From NCBI GenBank assembly GCA_029215795.1, contig JARDYH010000003.1, positions 176,774,382 through 176,838,381 on the forward strand: a stretch of DNA of 64,000 bases, read 5' to 3'. Of the stretch, positions 10,781 through 22,558 are shown in pieces. A program made the translations under genes and the position numbers. This stretch comes from Anniella stebbinsi. Its lineage: Eukaryota > Chordata > Lepidosauria > Squamata > Anniellidae. Each line of letters starts with the position of its first letter. The stretch's first letter is position 1. The notes beneath the pieces are model-generated. The model was not told the origin of the DNA. It saw only the letters and a list, made by a program, of their open reading frames with translations, and did no database searches.

Positions 10781-12420
10781 ATATGAAAGGGGGGATGATA
10801 CAATTCATTCACTGTGCATTGTATCTTTGCTGCACATGGAACTTTCATGTCTCCACCACACTGAACACATGGAGTGTTCACAAACTGAACACTCCATGTC
10901 CCCACTACACTTAACATGCATTACCCTGTTTACAGTATATCACATGGGGAGAGCAGGAGCAGGAAAGAATCTCCATGAATTTCAAGGTGGCTGCAGACCA
11001 AATAATTGCAAATGACTCAGCAAGTGAGTCAAATTTACTCCTGAGCTCGCAGAAAGAGGTGAAGGTGGGTGGGAAGCAGGATTACTAATAAATCTGACCA
11101 GGAGGAATACATTCCTTCTTAGCTCCACGCTTGCAGTAATCTCGTTCTTGAAAGTGAAGCAAAACTCTTCCATTCTGTCTCCCTTGTGGGACATTTTCCA
11201 GGGCCATAAGTTCAGGCAAATTATTTGCTTTGAGTGGTGAAGGCTAGAAATCTCTGCAGTTCCCGAAGGAGGGGGCGAGGGAGGGAACTCCAAGATATGG
11301 GGCAGAGAAAAAAAAAAACTGAACCCGGAAAGGTCCTTCTAGGCTACAGAATTTGAGCGCTGTGAGAGTTTGAAACTTGCTTCTAATTTTCCAATGTCTT
11401 TTATCCACAATCCAATTTAATTAAAAGGCACTCCTCGACAAAATGAACCCTGGCCTGTGCTTTCCCATATCTGCAGAATGGGTTGTCATGGAAACCCTGC
11501 CTGGTTGAGTTAGCAGCTCAGTGGCCCTGTGTTTGTATGGCCCATAAAGGGATGCAGTTCTCAGCTGCTGAGCGGTACAAAGCAACGCAAGGGCAACAAG
11601 GGCGGGTTTGTTGATCAAATTGCTTCTAGATTTACCTCCAGCAGCTTGTTTAATTAAATGCCCCCCATTCCAAGGCAGGCAGTGCAAGGTTTGTGTTTTA
11701 GTCTATGGGCACTGAAGAGCAAATGTCATTCCTAGGGTTACTTTGCATTGTAGAGAAGGAAGATATCCAGGGAGTCACCATTGTCCCACGGTATCTCATT
11801 AAAGCATCCAGATTGGATTTCAACATATCAAGAAGTGCATCAGCGTTCCTGTAGCATACAGAAATGTGTATGTTAGGGGGAAATGACAGACAAAAAAGCA
11901 TAAATTAGATGAAATCGCTTTCAGAAAATACTATATTGGGGGGAAATCATGTAAAATTGTGTACAAGTTTTCATACATACAAAAATGCACACAAAAACTG
12001 TGAACAAATGTTCATGCAGATTTCTTGAAAAAACATTCGCAACCTGACATTCAAGTAGGATGGAACAAATTTGTGCTTGAAAAAAATGTGAATATTATAG
12101 AAAATGAAACAGTGTTGTCTGTCCCTAATAGCTGACAGGATCTGAATAAGAATGGAAAAAAATATTAATGTATACCAAGCACAATGCCCGTCCTAACACC
12201 TAAACTGCTTGCAAAATGGTGGCCTCCAAAAGCTGCTTCACAATATGTTGTTAACTGGTGCTCCTCATAACAAACAGTGTGACGAGATGGTGTGTGTTCT
12301 TAAAACTCAGAGTGATAACAATGGGAACACGGATTGTCTGTAGCTCATCAGCATATGCCCTTCACATGAGACATGCTTACTTTAGCAAACACACCAGTGT
12401 GACACCATTGGAGACATGAC
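10781..12420. other. Intergenic, no gene seen
   Basis: No domain-bearing frame. A perfect 13-bp inverted repeat, catggagtgttca with a 5-bp loop, lies at 10869-10899. Confidence 0.45.
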
Positions 12421-12600
12421 ACTTTATTTATTTATTTACTCAATTTCTATACCGCCCAATAGCCGAAGCTCTCTGGGTGGTTTACAAAAATTAAAATTAT
12501 AAAAACCATTCAAAATATAAAACAATGACAGTATAAAAACATAATTTAAAATACAGTATAAAAGCACAACCAGGATAAAAACCAAGCAGCCATGTAGAAA
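12421..12600 (-). mobile_element. L2/CR1-like LINE 3' end
   Basis: Minus-strand 3' UTR with the recurrent end 'gagagcttcggctattgggcggtatagaaa' followed by (TAAA)n. The same end appears at about 29955-30010 and 47320-47380. Confidence 0.7.
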
Positions 12601-13069
12601 TCAAACTGGTACTCTTTTTATGCAGCTATGTGGGAGCTACTTTTCCATAATGTGATATACCACATAGCTGGGGGCCAAGTGTGAAAGATGCAACTATGTT
12701 GGCAGGACTGAATCATGGGTCTTTCCCATACAACCAGCATGAGCTGAGATTTCTTGTGAAGAACCTCTCAGGAGGCATGGCAACAACAGCACTTTGGGTT
12801 GGCTCCAGAGATCCCATGGGTGAGCCTCTACACATGGAACGTTTTTGCTGATGGAAGTATTGGGAGAGCTGATTAAGCTGTTTTCTCTTACCCCTGCAGT
12901 CCCTTGCACCTCCCTGCAAACATGGGCTAGGCAAAGAGGATTGTATTGGGAAAGGAGGAATTAGTGAAAACCATCACTCCCCTTCCACCAGTGGGAGACT
13001 CTGCTGGATCAAAAGCTCTTCAATGAATGGAAGGAACCATTCCACTGGGTCTCTAAGCCAAACATAGGG
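12601..13069. other. Intergenic, nothing recognised
   Basis: No gene or classified repeat was identified. Confidence 0.4.
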
Positions 13070-13435
13070 AACCTTTGGCCCATGCCCCAAATTTGTCCCA
13101 CCAGGTCAGCTCATTCAGACTGAGGGGCCTCCAGTGAGGCCCCCATCCCCCAAGCCTCTCCCCTGAAGGCTACCAGGGAGAGGAATCCCTGCTGTAATCC
13201 CATCAGTGATCTGAGATAAGAACAAGGATCCCACTCTACATGTCACTCACCTTCCCAACTGGCGTGCCGGGGAGTCCGGGGTGAGCGGTATCTTCTGCTT
13301 CATCCACCCCACATGCTCCCCAATGGGGGAGGGTGTAGGACAGAGGAAGCCCCCTTGAGAAATGCACTGACTGGACGCCCCGACCCCTGACATTATCTGG
13401 CCTGCAGAGGGCTTGGGGGTGGGGGTCATCCACAC
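13070..13435 (+). repeat. Unclassified interspersed repeat, copy 1
   Basis: Matches the reverse complement of about 19855-20240. Shared blocks include 'gagaggaatccctgctgt', 'ccccaatggggga' and 'acccctgacattatctggcc', in the same order. It is GC-rich and about 370 bp long. No ORF or TIR was recognised. Confidence 0.55.
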
Positions 13436-14596
13436 ACAGTTCAGCTGGATAAAGATCCCCACCCTTTGCTCTAAGCCTTTGTAAATGATATTTTTAACAA
13501 GGTAGTTTTTAAGGAGATGAAGTTTCTCCAGTGTTCAGATTTTCTTGATAGCCATGTTGTATGTATTTTTTGTTGAAAGCCGTTTGGATGCTACTACTTT
13601 TTCACAAGCATGGCAGTGTGAACAGAGATGGCTAGCGTGCTTCTTTAAGGCAGACCCTCTGAATGGTGAGTTCAATTCAAAATATATAGCTCTGCTCAGT
13701 TCTGGTCAAGACCCTCATGACACAGCCAGGTATGAAAATATTTCACTGCTTGGTGTTTTAATAAAAATGCTACGATGATTAACTCCAGCGCCAATCACAA
13801 ACTGTGGGCAATGGGCAAAAAGGAGTATTTTGTGGTTAGAAAGGAAAACATCAATTAAGTAGCATGATTAATAAATTTAATAACTGCAGACTGGAATTGT
13901 TTTAAAATGGATTTTCATTGAAATTACCTTCCATGCAGTGCTTTCTAAAAGGAATTTTCACTGGTATATATTATTTTTTTAAAAAAAATAGCACTTACAT
14001 TTAATTAAAGATGTCCATCTTTCCAAAGTTTTGTTTTGTTTTCTTTTTACGAAATGCTCCGGGGCATAAATAATTGTAGCAATAGCAGAAGTTGAGAAGT
14101 GCTTGGCAAAAAGGCTGATTGTAATTTAAGACATTTTGCAATGTTGCATTTCAGTATACTTCTTTTTAGCATTTCTTTTAGTATTTGGCATTCTGCACAC
14201 ACCTCCTAGGCTACTAGGATTCTACAGAGAACTGTCCTCTACTTGAAGGTGTCAGCTATTTGAAGGGCTGTTCAGTCCAAGTACAGTTCAAAATAAAGAA
14301 CTATAAGAACAGTTGCCTGTCAACAGCAGCTGGACAAAAGACACAGGTCACTTAGGCTACATCTACACTAGTGCTTTTTATCGGTAAAGAAGTGCACTGA
14401 TTTTATTTATTTTATTTTTATTTTTTACATTGATAATACATTGGTGATACGTTTCCTCTTTTTCAGCAATGCATAAGTAGCCAGCGTAGCTTGGCTACAG
14501 ATTGAATTTCATGACTTGGGTTTAAACTCAAACCTAGGCCTTCTTGCTTCTTACCTACAGGAAGATGGGCATAGAACTGCTTTCTTCCACTCTTAC
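13436..14596. other. Intergenic, no gene seen
   Basis: AT-rich, mostly unique. The block 14344-14400 begins with a TACATCTACACTA string, which resembles the ends of MITEs found elsewhere here. Only one end is visible. Confidence 0.4.
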
Positions 14597-14943
14597 GAGT
14601 GTCATCAGATGAGCATTTTATCACACGCATGCTACTGCCCATTTATGGATGTGTGCGTGTCCTTTAGATGACAATGTCCACCGCCCACGCACCTCCCGCT
14701 GTTTTTTCCATCGCAAAATAGACCCCTTTTAATCCTTAAAAAAAAATATGGAATGTGTCGCCACTTCTTGCTGTGTGCAGGAAAAATGGTGCGATAAAAG
14801 CGGTCCCTTAATGGGCCACATGGTCATTGCTGCTTCCTCTTTCTCTTCCCATGTAAAGAGACCATCACTATAGTCAGACAGCAGAAGGAGGCCATAACGA
14901 TGGTAGGGAAATGCAAAAATCCCCCCCCCATCTGACGACGCTC
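14597..14943 (-). mobile_element. TIR MITE, 3-bp target duplication family, copy 1
   Basis: Ends gagtgtcatcag and ctgacgacgctc are inverted repeats, flanked by tac/tac (14594-14596, 14944-14946). The body matches, in reverse orientation, the copies at 20335, 33090 and 38860. These share the strings 'cagcaggaaatgg', 'gcccattcagtgggc' and 'catgcaataaaatg'. About 347 bp, no coding potential. Confidence 0.8.
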
Positions 14944-15611
14944 TACATTCTAATAAATTCTTTTTAACTTCTCCAGAGTTTTTGTCCACTTCCTATTCAG
15001 TTGGGCAGTGATCATCTGATCAGGTTTTCATCACATTTAACATTAAAAAATCAAGTTGGGCAGAGGTGCCAAGAGATCTTGCTCAAAGCTAGGGAAGTGA
15101 CCAGCAGTTTGATATCTATCCTACTTCCCAGTTATTACAGACCCGTTTATGTGGTCCTGTAGACAATATATTCTGGAGGGGACAGTTAGAGGGATGAGTT
15201 GTTTTGAGTTTACTGAGAAAGGGGCACAGGATGGGTGACAAGGGCAGAGGAGCAAAGGGACCCATGTTTTCAATTTGAAGAAGGAGCCTGAATAAACAGA
15301 AAAGGGTATTTTACTGGCACGGATGTTTGAGTTCACTTGCAGGGAATTCTTGCAGGCTTGGAGGTAGGATTTCTCCATTACTTTATAAGTTTTAAAATGC
15401 CTTGCTTCTAAGAAAGAACGCCCATGCCATTGAGCCTGCTAATGATGAAGATAAACACATGTTCTTTTAAAAATCCAGGCAATGCATTCAAGATGTTTTT
15501 GCACATCATAATTATTTGTAGTACTTGAATGTCAGAAAATGCTGTATTTTTAGCAGGTCCTCACTTGTACAGAGATACTAGGTTTATGAAAAGTTGGTCA
15601 AGCAACCAGGA

Positions 15612-15615
<4 letters not shown>
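14944..15615. other. Intergenic, no gene seen
   Basis: Nothing recognised. Confidence 0.4.

Positions 15616-15665
<50 letters not shown>
15616..15665. repeat. (AAT)n microsatellite
   Basis: About 16 uninterrupted AAT/TAA units. Trinucleotides of this type also form the tails of LINE copies in this window. Confidence 0.95.
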
Positions 15666-16360
15666 TCTTTAAAGTAATGTTAACACTATTTATGACACCC
15701 CCCCCCCCGCTAAACAAAGGGCATGATCTAGCCATAGTTAATCATTTTGAAAGGAAATAGGTTTCAGTGGGTGAAAGTCAACCGAGGAGAAAGTTTTCCC
15801 CAGAATGTTATGATGAGATGGATACCCTATTGTCACCATCTAACTATTGAACTCTAGTCCTCCATTTTCTGACCTAATTGTATTTGCTCTCTCCCCTGGC
15901 ATTATTCTGCTCTTGCTCCTTTTTCATGGCATTCAAATTCTCTAGTGTCTCCCATTCTCACAAACAGCAGACTGAACCTCAAATTTATGTATTCTGTTCC
16001 TTGGTCCATTCTTTGCCATCCAATCTACTATCTACCATTTCCCCCCAAACTATTGAAAAGTGCCACTTACTGATGTTGTTTAAACTTTCTTTCCTCCAGC
16101 TACTGTCTGACCCTACCTCTGCTACCATTGCTTCTGCTCAGTGCCTGTAAGTCTGCCCCAAATACCATCCTGGCTGGCACAAGGACATTTGAAAAATTAT
16201 AACAGCTGTGGGAAACAAAGGCAGCAGAGGGAGGGAAATGATGGTAGTCAAAATAGAATTATTGTTGTACTATTGTGTTTTTGTTTGTCTAATTCAGTTT
16301 GTATTATTTTTTCCAATACTTTTTTGGTTTTTGGTTTTTTACTATGGATGTTAGCCACCT
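15666..16360. other. Intergenic, possibly old repeat, no gene
   Basis: A poly-C run lies at about 15700-15708. The segment 15880-16150 has an open frame without recognisable domains. Confidence 0.35.
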
Positions 16361-16432
16361 TAACGCTGCATATTTGGGATTGAAAGGCAGGATTTTTGTT
16401 ATTTATTTTTGGGAATGTTAAATAAATAAAGG
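16361..16432 (+). mobile_element. LINE-like 3' tail
   Basis: The sequence 'gccaccttaacgctgcatatttgggattgaaaggcagg' then an A/T-rich stretch ending in aataaataaa resembles 3' ends of squamate LINE/SINE copies. Too short to assign. Confidence 0.4.
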
Positions 16433-17624
16433 GATTTGGAGAACACATTTCTACACCACTGAAAGCACTGCTTTCTCCCTCAAAATTGAAATGGGTAAAC
16501 AGCAAACACAAGCCGAATATTACCATTGGTCTGAAAATTATGAAGAATAGAAGGCTTGTTGTAAAAACGTGTCCATCTGATTGAAATTCTGTATCACTGA
16601 TTTAAATATATACAAATTGTTATTGATTGTTTGACTAGGTTGATTATGCTTTTGTGTCTGAAGAAGTAGGTTGCAATATATAAAACCATGCTACATTAAA
16701 ACACAATTTGTCTGGAAAGGAACTACTGTGTTATACTTTAAATACCAATTCCTAAGACTAATACAGTGATCTAAACATATGTATATTAGATTTTTTTTAT
16801 CAGGACCAAATAAATAAATAGAAGTAACAATCTGATAGATATTCCGACTTTTTTTTTTTGGCAGCGTTGATAACCTTGCTATTTGGACAGGATTCCTGTC
16901 TTATTGGCATCACTGAAGTAGATATGATAATCCAACCTCACAACGTTCATAACATAGGCATATATTGTATAATGTTTGCAAAGGAAACTTTATACATGAA
17001 TATTTAGAACAGTAAGTGTAAAGCTCAAAGAATTCTCAGTACCACTAATCTTGAAGGACATGACAGAAGTTTAATTCAAAACTTTCAAGTTTGTTCATCT
17101 GATCAATGGAGTGACATTAGGAATATTTGGCTAGACAAAATAAATCCTTTTTGTTATTTGAGATTTAAATGGAATATATTTAAATGGAGATGTGTTATTT
17201 GAGATTTAAATGGAAGAGAAATGGTGACACCCACACAGACACCCACACACCATAATCATTTTATGACAGATTAAAAGACCATTATATTTGTTTACACTGC
17301 TTTGAAATCTGTAGATGTAAACAAATTATATTCATAAACAAAGAAACATTCAAACTACAGGATGCAAATGTTGGAGTCCTGCTCAACCTACTCAATTCTT
17401 TGTTATAGCATTATTTTAAGGGAAAATGTAGAAAAACTGGAGACGATGCTGATGATGGTTCCTGGTTCCCAGTTCCTTATTTGTGTGAAAGTTTGAATCA
17501 GAGCTCAAACACTAAATGCAATAAAGACTTTATCTTAATATGTCCACACCATGCCAAAAAAAAAAAAAAAAGCTTGGGACTATCTCACATCATATATTTC
17601 CATGACTGAGCTCTGTCCCCTGCA
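16433..17624. other. Intergenic, no gene seen
   Basis: AT-rich, unique-looking. A 16-base A run lies at about 17556-17571. Confidence 0.4.
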
Positions 17625-17700
17625 AAATAAATAATAAGAATATGAATAAGAATAAGAATTTATTTCTTATCCGCCTCTCCGTCTGGATTGAGACAGGGAA
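17625..17700 (-). mobile_element. L2/CR1-like LINE 3' tail
   Basis: The minus strand reads as the tail family seen at 8069-8178 and 45240-45335 (atccagacggagaggcggataagaaataa), with an ATA/AAG-rich end. Confidence 0.65.
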
Positions 17701-18048
17701 CAAACATGATCTCAAACATCATTTTTGTGCAACACTCATTAATGCATGATGACCCTTGCAAATAAGGACCTGGTGTACTTTATGAGAATAGGGCACTGAC
17801 AAATGCAGGTGCTCATGCCAAAAATATGTAGAAAAACAGAAGGAGCTGGCAGTGTGGACCCCCACAATAAGCTTTGAACTACTCCAAATCATACATACAC
17901 ACATGCATGAGAATGTCTTCTGCCAGACTCCATTGAATTGCACCTAGATATTGAATTGCACCTAGGCCTTAAATGGCACAAAACCTTGTTATGGGCACAG
18001 ACCTATGCCAATAATAGCCAAAATGTGTAGAAATAAATAAGAATAATA

Positions 18049-18070
18049 AATAAATAAATAAATAAATAAA
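18049..18070. repeat. (TAAA)n microsatellite
   Basis: Five to six tandem TAAA units inside the fold-back element. Confidence 0.9.
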
Positions 18071-18123
18071 GATAAATTACCCCACAATAGGCTATGACCA
18101 CCCCAAATCATAAACCAACATAG

Positions 18124-18476
18124 GTCCCCTCTACAAGGATTCGCTTTTGCGCCCGGTTAGGCGATTATGCGCATAATCGCTGAAGCGCATTTACACCTAA
18201 TACCTCTGCACGAGAGGTGGCGAGAGGCGGCGAAGCGCATTAACGGATGACCAAAATGCGCTTTACAAGTAGTTAATGCGCATAAGCGCTTGTTCACATA
18301 GTCAAAATGCGCTTTAATGGCCGGAGCAAAATAAAACTCGCGATTTAACGCGTATTCGATAATGCGCATAATCGGAGAGATAACGCGCCTCTACGCCCGA
18401 TTTGCGCTCCGTTCTTGTAGAGGTAAAAAAATTTAAGCGCCTTGAAAGAGCTTTAAACCTCTCTTGTAGAGGCAGC
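18124..18476 (+). mobile_element. CpG-rich TIR element (MITE), copy 2
   Basis: Full-length partner of 9317-9671. The inverted ends contain 'cctctacaag' and 'cttgtagagg'. The flanks catag/catat match at 4 of 5. The interior has many intact CpGs, repeated aaaatgcgcttta and several tgcgca palindromes. It interrupts the fold-back element around it, so it is the younger insertion. Confidence 0.78.
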
Positions 18477-18794
18477 CATATCTAGGAAAGTGTCCTCTAC
18501 AATACAACATCAAATTATGTCCATCCTAATGCTTTCACTGAGTTCAAGACACTGTCATGGGCATGCATGCCAATATTAGCCAAAAGAGTAACCTTTAGGT
18601 TACTACAAATCATATGCCATCTATTAGAAGACAATGTCTTGGATGTTTGGGGTACCCTAAAGTTTGGGGTCTACACAGCCATTTTCTTATTTATTTTTAT
18701 GTATTTTTGGTTACCATTGGCATGGGCACCTGCACTTGACAGTAACTTGCACTCAAATAAAAGTATTGGGTGTATCATTCTGGGTGGCCTAAGC

Positions 18795-19004
18795 CAGTAG
18801 CAGCTGGTGGCTCCGATGCCAGTGGGGCTGTAAATCTACTCTGCTTTTCAGCTCTGGTTTTCAATCAGAACTAAAAAGGCGCTATCCAAGGTGCTGAAGC
18901 CAACCCCACAATAGGTTCTGACTTGGATAGCCCCTTTCGAGTTCTGACTGGAAACCAGAGCAGTTTCACAGCCCCACTGACATGGGAGCCACCAGCCTCC
19001 ACTG
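18795..19004. mobile_element. hAT-type MITE, CAGTGGAGGCTGG family, copy 1
   Basis: Ends cagtagcagctggtgg and ccaccagcctccactg are inverted repeats. The body is one long imperfect palindrome (ggggctgt...acagcccc, gctatccaaggt...acttggatagc). The 8-bp flanks gcctaagc/gtttaagc (18787-18794, 19005-19012) match at 6 of 8, with both differences C/T. An 8-bp duplication with CAG-type ends fits hAT. Confidence 0.78.
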
Positions 19005-19104
19005 GTTTAAGCTTATTGTGAGCTTCATGCCCCAAGTTCCTCATTTGCAATTGTCATCTGGGACCATCAAGCATTAATGAGTGCTGTGCAACATAGGCAG
19101 TTTG

Positions 19105-19850
19105 GATTGGGCTGCCATTGTTGTTGTTTTTGAAGGGGAGAGTTTGCCAGTCATGAAATATATGATATGGGGGTACTCCAAAGATTATTTTGGGGTGCAG
19201 GTGTATGTAAACTTTAGGTTTTTATTAAGTTTACTGACTGAGTTCTGTTTCAAACTTTCACAAAATAGGGATATGGCGATTAGAAACCAACTTCAGCATA
19301 AAAATGGAGACAATTTAGAGAATTGTGACAAAATGGCAAGTTCTTAATGCAAGAACTGTTTGGAAAGGTTGAAAAAGGCACTGTGTATGATAAAGGGACA
19401 AGACGCTTCAAGCGAGCACATTTATGTTAATTTGTTTTTGGTTATCACTAAGGGAAGAACAGCTACAGTTTTAAAAGGAAGCAAGTCTTACGGTGAAATT
19501 ATATATTACAGGATGCATAAATACGTCAGTGAAACCCAGATTGAATTCTTCCTAATGTGTAGATGTCTTGACAATATCATATTGCATATTTCCCCACCAC
19601 TCTATACAATACTGACAGCAGCTGAAAGGAATCGGGAAATGCATAATATCACAACCCAGTTAAATGTCTTGCTATGTATTACTGGAGAGGGGGAGCATCC
19701 CATAACGGGGTGCAACTTTGGGTGGCATCCCCATCTTAGTAGCACTGAGTTTTGCCTTGACTTTAATGGTGCAGTCCTATAGATGTCTACTGAGAATTAA
19801 CTGAGGTTAATGGGACTTATGCACAGATAAGTGTTATAGCAATGGTGGTG
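19105..19850. other. Intergenic, no gene seen
   Basis: A 140-codon open frame (19360-19782) shows no recognised domain and is treated as chance. Confidence 0.4.
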
Positions 19851-19854
19851 AATT

Positions 19855-20240
19855 TATTTTGGATGATGGGCTGGATAATGTCAGGGGTTGTGCCACATCA
19901 CCGATGACAAGGGCAGGGCCACACCCATGACATCATCTGGTCCCCAGCTTAACTGCACACAAGCTTTTCCCAGCCGAGAAAAGCCTGTGCACAGCGAAGT
20001 TACTCCAATCGAGGCACTGGCTGGGAGAAAACTCCTCCACTCGATGCCTCAGTCAGGGCAGCTTCACCTGCTCTGTGTCCTTCCCCATTGGGGAAGCACT
20101 TGTGTGGCTTGCCCTCCCATCAGAGATAACAGCAGGGATTCCTCTCTCTGGGGGTGGGGGTGGGGTAGGAGACAGATGGGACTGTGGGCTCGATGGGCCA
20201 GATTAGGCCCACAGGCTGGAGGAGCCCCAACCCTGGTGTA
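19855..20240 (-). repeat. Unclassified interspersed repeat, copy 2
   Basis: The reverse complement shares ordered blocks with 13070-13435, proving an interspersed family. The blocks are 'gagaggaatccctgctgtta', 'ccccaatgggga' and 'acccctgacattatccagccc'. Confidence 0.55.
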
Positions 20241-20334
20241 TAAGATTATAGCATAAATGTTGTACTCTTATTGTATACAGAAATGTTGTATATAGAAACT
20301 TGAGTATGAAATGTTTGAAGGATATGCATATATT

Positions 20335-20691
20335 GAGCATCATCAGACGGTGGATTTTTGCATTTCCCTACTGTTGCTATGACCTCCTGCTGCTGTCCCA
20401 CAGTAGTGACTGTTTCTTTATATGGGGAGAGAAAGAGGAAGCAGCAATGACCACGTGGCCCATTCAGGGGGTATTTTTATCACGCCGCTTTTCCTGCACA
20501 CAGCAGGAAATGGTGGTACATTCATTGTTGTTGTTTTTTAAAAGATGGATTAAAAGGGGTCTATTTTGCAATGAAAAAAAGAGCGGAAGGAGTGGGAGGC
20601 ATGTGGGAGACAGACATAATCTAAAGGACGCATGAACATCCGTAAGTGGGCAGTAGAGAGCATGCAATAAAATGGTTGTCTGATGACACTC
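20335..20691 (+). mobile_element. TIR MITE, 3-bp target duplication family, copy 2
   Basis: Ends gagcatcatcag and ctgatgacactc, flanked by att/att (20332-20334, 20692-20694). The interior blocks are the same as in copies 14597, 33090 and 38860. About 357 bp, non-coding. Confidence 0.8.
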
Positions 20692-20694
20692 ATT

Positions 20695-22044
20695 AGTATC
20701 TTTGTTTATCCCCTTAAAACACTTTGAGATGTGGATCCAATCCTTTTTCAGTCACAGTTTATTCAAGTTTTGGGTTTTATTTTAAAGGATATAGACTGGA
20801 GTTTACATGTGTACATCCCTGAAACCCACTAAGAGACATGTGTTTTTGTACATACATATCCATTTCAAAATTGAGCAATAAGTAAATGATTAAAACATTA
20901 TGTGATGCAGGGCTAATTCTTTTTTATTCTTTCCAGCTTTGTGATGCTTTCCAGTTTTATCATCCATTTGCCCTTCAGCTATCTAAATCATGCCCATTAC
21001 AGCCATACCAAATCAAGTGAATATGGTAATAATGCAACATTACTAATGAAAGCTGGAGGTGGTATTTATTCTGGCTTTGGAGTATTAAACAGATTGTTTC
21101 ATATGTTTCTCATGGGGAAGCATCAGGAAGTGCAGAAATTTCAATTTTAATTCTGGTATCTAATTATCCTCTTCGAAGAGGGAGATAATCAAAGCCTGAG
21201 TTTCTCTTTAAGACATTGATTTAGTAGCTACGTGTTGTTTTCAGTCTCGATCACAAGTACTGGTAGCAACATTATTCTAATTAGTTCTTTACATTATTAC
21301 ATCTGATTGAGACACATGGTGGTGAATGACGTTGAACTAGCCATATTTTCTAAGACAGGGAGTGGGGAGCAAGAAAACCAGAAATTTGGGGGAGGAGGGG
21401 GAAGTCTTCAGCAGCTGCATACACACAAAATGTATTCAGCCAAAAGCATTTTGAATATCTTTCTCAGGGATGCTTCTGGGAACAAGCAACTCCCCTTCCC
21501 AGAAGCTCCCCTTCCTCTTGTGCATCTCTGGCAAAAGAGTTGGGACTGAAGACATAAGTTGGTTGTGTCCATGATAGTCCCAGAAAAGGATAATCAAAAT
21601 TTATGAAACATTAAATTGTTTATCTACACTCTGACTGCATGAGGTATCTTTAGTAACTAGAAATCACTAATGATCATGGGCCAGTAATGCTCACAAGAAA
21701 CATTCTCTAGCAATCAGTACTCATGAACGGAAGATACTTCACTATTAGCTACACAAAGACTACAGACATTCGTTTGACATTACACAATAGTATTTCCATT
21801 ACCTTGTATATTTGATTCTTGTGTTGTCTGATGCATCATATATGAATGCAGTTTAATATTAAAATAATTATTTTGCTTACATAACTACTTCGGAAGCTGT
21901 GCTTAACATGCATCAATCTAGAAATGCCCTCTATTGCAGGATGGTTAGCACATATTTTAGATTGCTGTTTAAAGGACACAAACCATGATGAAGACATCAG
22001 ATATGTTTTAATTAAAGGAACACTGAGATATCTGTGAATCAAAT
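20695..22044. other. Intergenic, no gene seen
   Basis: AT-rich, unique-looking sequence without domain-bearing frames. Confidence 0.45.
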
Positions 22045-22272
22045 GAGAGAGCCAGTGTGGTATCATGGTTAGTGTTAGACTGGGACTACGGAAATCCAGG
22101 TTCCAATCGCCACTCAACCATAAAGCTCACTGGGTGACTTTGGGTCAATCTACCTTGCAGGGTCATTGTGAGGATAAAATGGAGAGGAAGGGGACTGTAT
22201 AGGTTGTCTTGGGTCGCTTGCAAGAGGGGAAAAGGTGGCATATAAGTGTAACAATAATAAAAATAATAAAAA
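22045..22272 (+). repeat. tRNA-derived SINE, full-length
   Basis: Begins gagagccagtgtggt. A tRNA-like A box ('tggtatcatggttag') and B box ('ggttccaatcgcc') are the internal RNA polymerase III promoter. The body runs 'aagctcactgggtgac...cagggtcattgtgaggataaaatggagagg...' to a tail of A-rich aataat units. It depends on a partner LINE for movement. Confidence 0.8.
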
Positions 22273-22500
22273 TGTTGCACCTACATATGTAAAAAAAAAA
22301 ATGGGGAAAGTGGCTTTTTTACAACTATTGGTTTTCTCTCCTTAAGCTGAAATTTCACATTGCAGTGGTGGCACAATACCATTCCTTCCTACATCAAAGG
22401 AATAATGTAAAAGCTCCAGGCCATACTTTGGCATCTCCTCACACTAGCATTACTCCAGTTCCCTGTTGGGCACATTTGGCGTGGGGAGGATCCACACAAT

Positions 22501-22556
22501 GGCCCAAGGCTTTTCACATTACTCACACATGGCCCAAGGCTTTTCACATTACTCTG
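22501..22556. repeat. 30-bp tandem duplication
   Basis: 'ggcccaaggcttttcacatt' occurs at 22501 and again at 22531 with identical following bases. Confidence 0.9.
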
Positions 22557-22558
22557 GA

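Larger units (their letters stand above)
17722..19099. mobile_element. Fold-back element with internal repeats, carrying two nested MITEs
   Basis: The outer ends are inverted: 'caacactcattaatgcatgatgaccc' near 17730 pairs with 'gaccatcaagcattaatgagtgctg' near 19065. An inner pair is 'caggtgctcatgcca' near 17802 and 'tggcatgggcacctg' near 18719. Direct subrepeats of about 200 bp are also present. 'catgccaa.a.tatg' style blocks recur near 17815, 18005 and 18569, and 'actccaaatcata' style blocks near 17880, 18095 and 18600. Removing MITEs 18124-18476 and 18795-19004 leaves roughly 800 bp. No ORF. Superfamily undetermined. Confidence 0.6.

Noticed and set aside
9317..18476. Repeated tgcgca blocks considered as a CRISPR-like or satellite array
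   Set aside because: Vertebrate context. The repeats are irregular, lie within two matching elements with inverted ends, and have no uniform spacers.
19360..19782. 140-codon open frame
   Set aside because: No signal, domain or splice context; AT-rich intergenic setting. Treated as chance.
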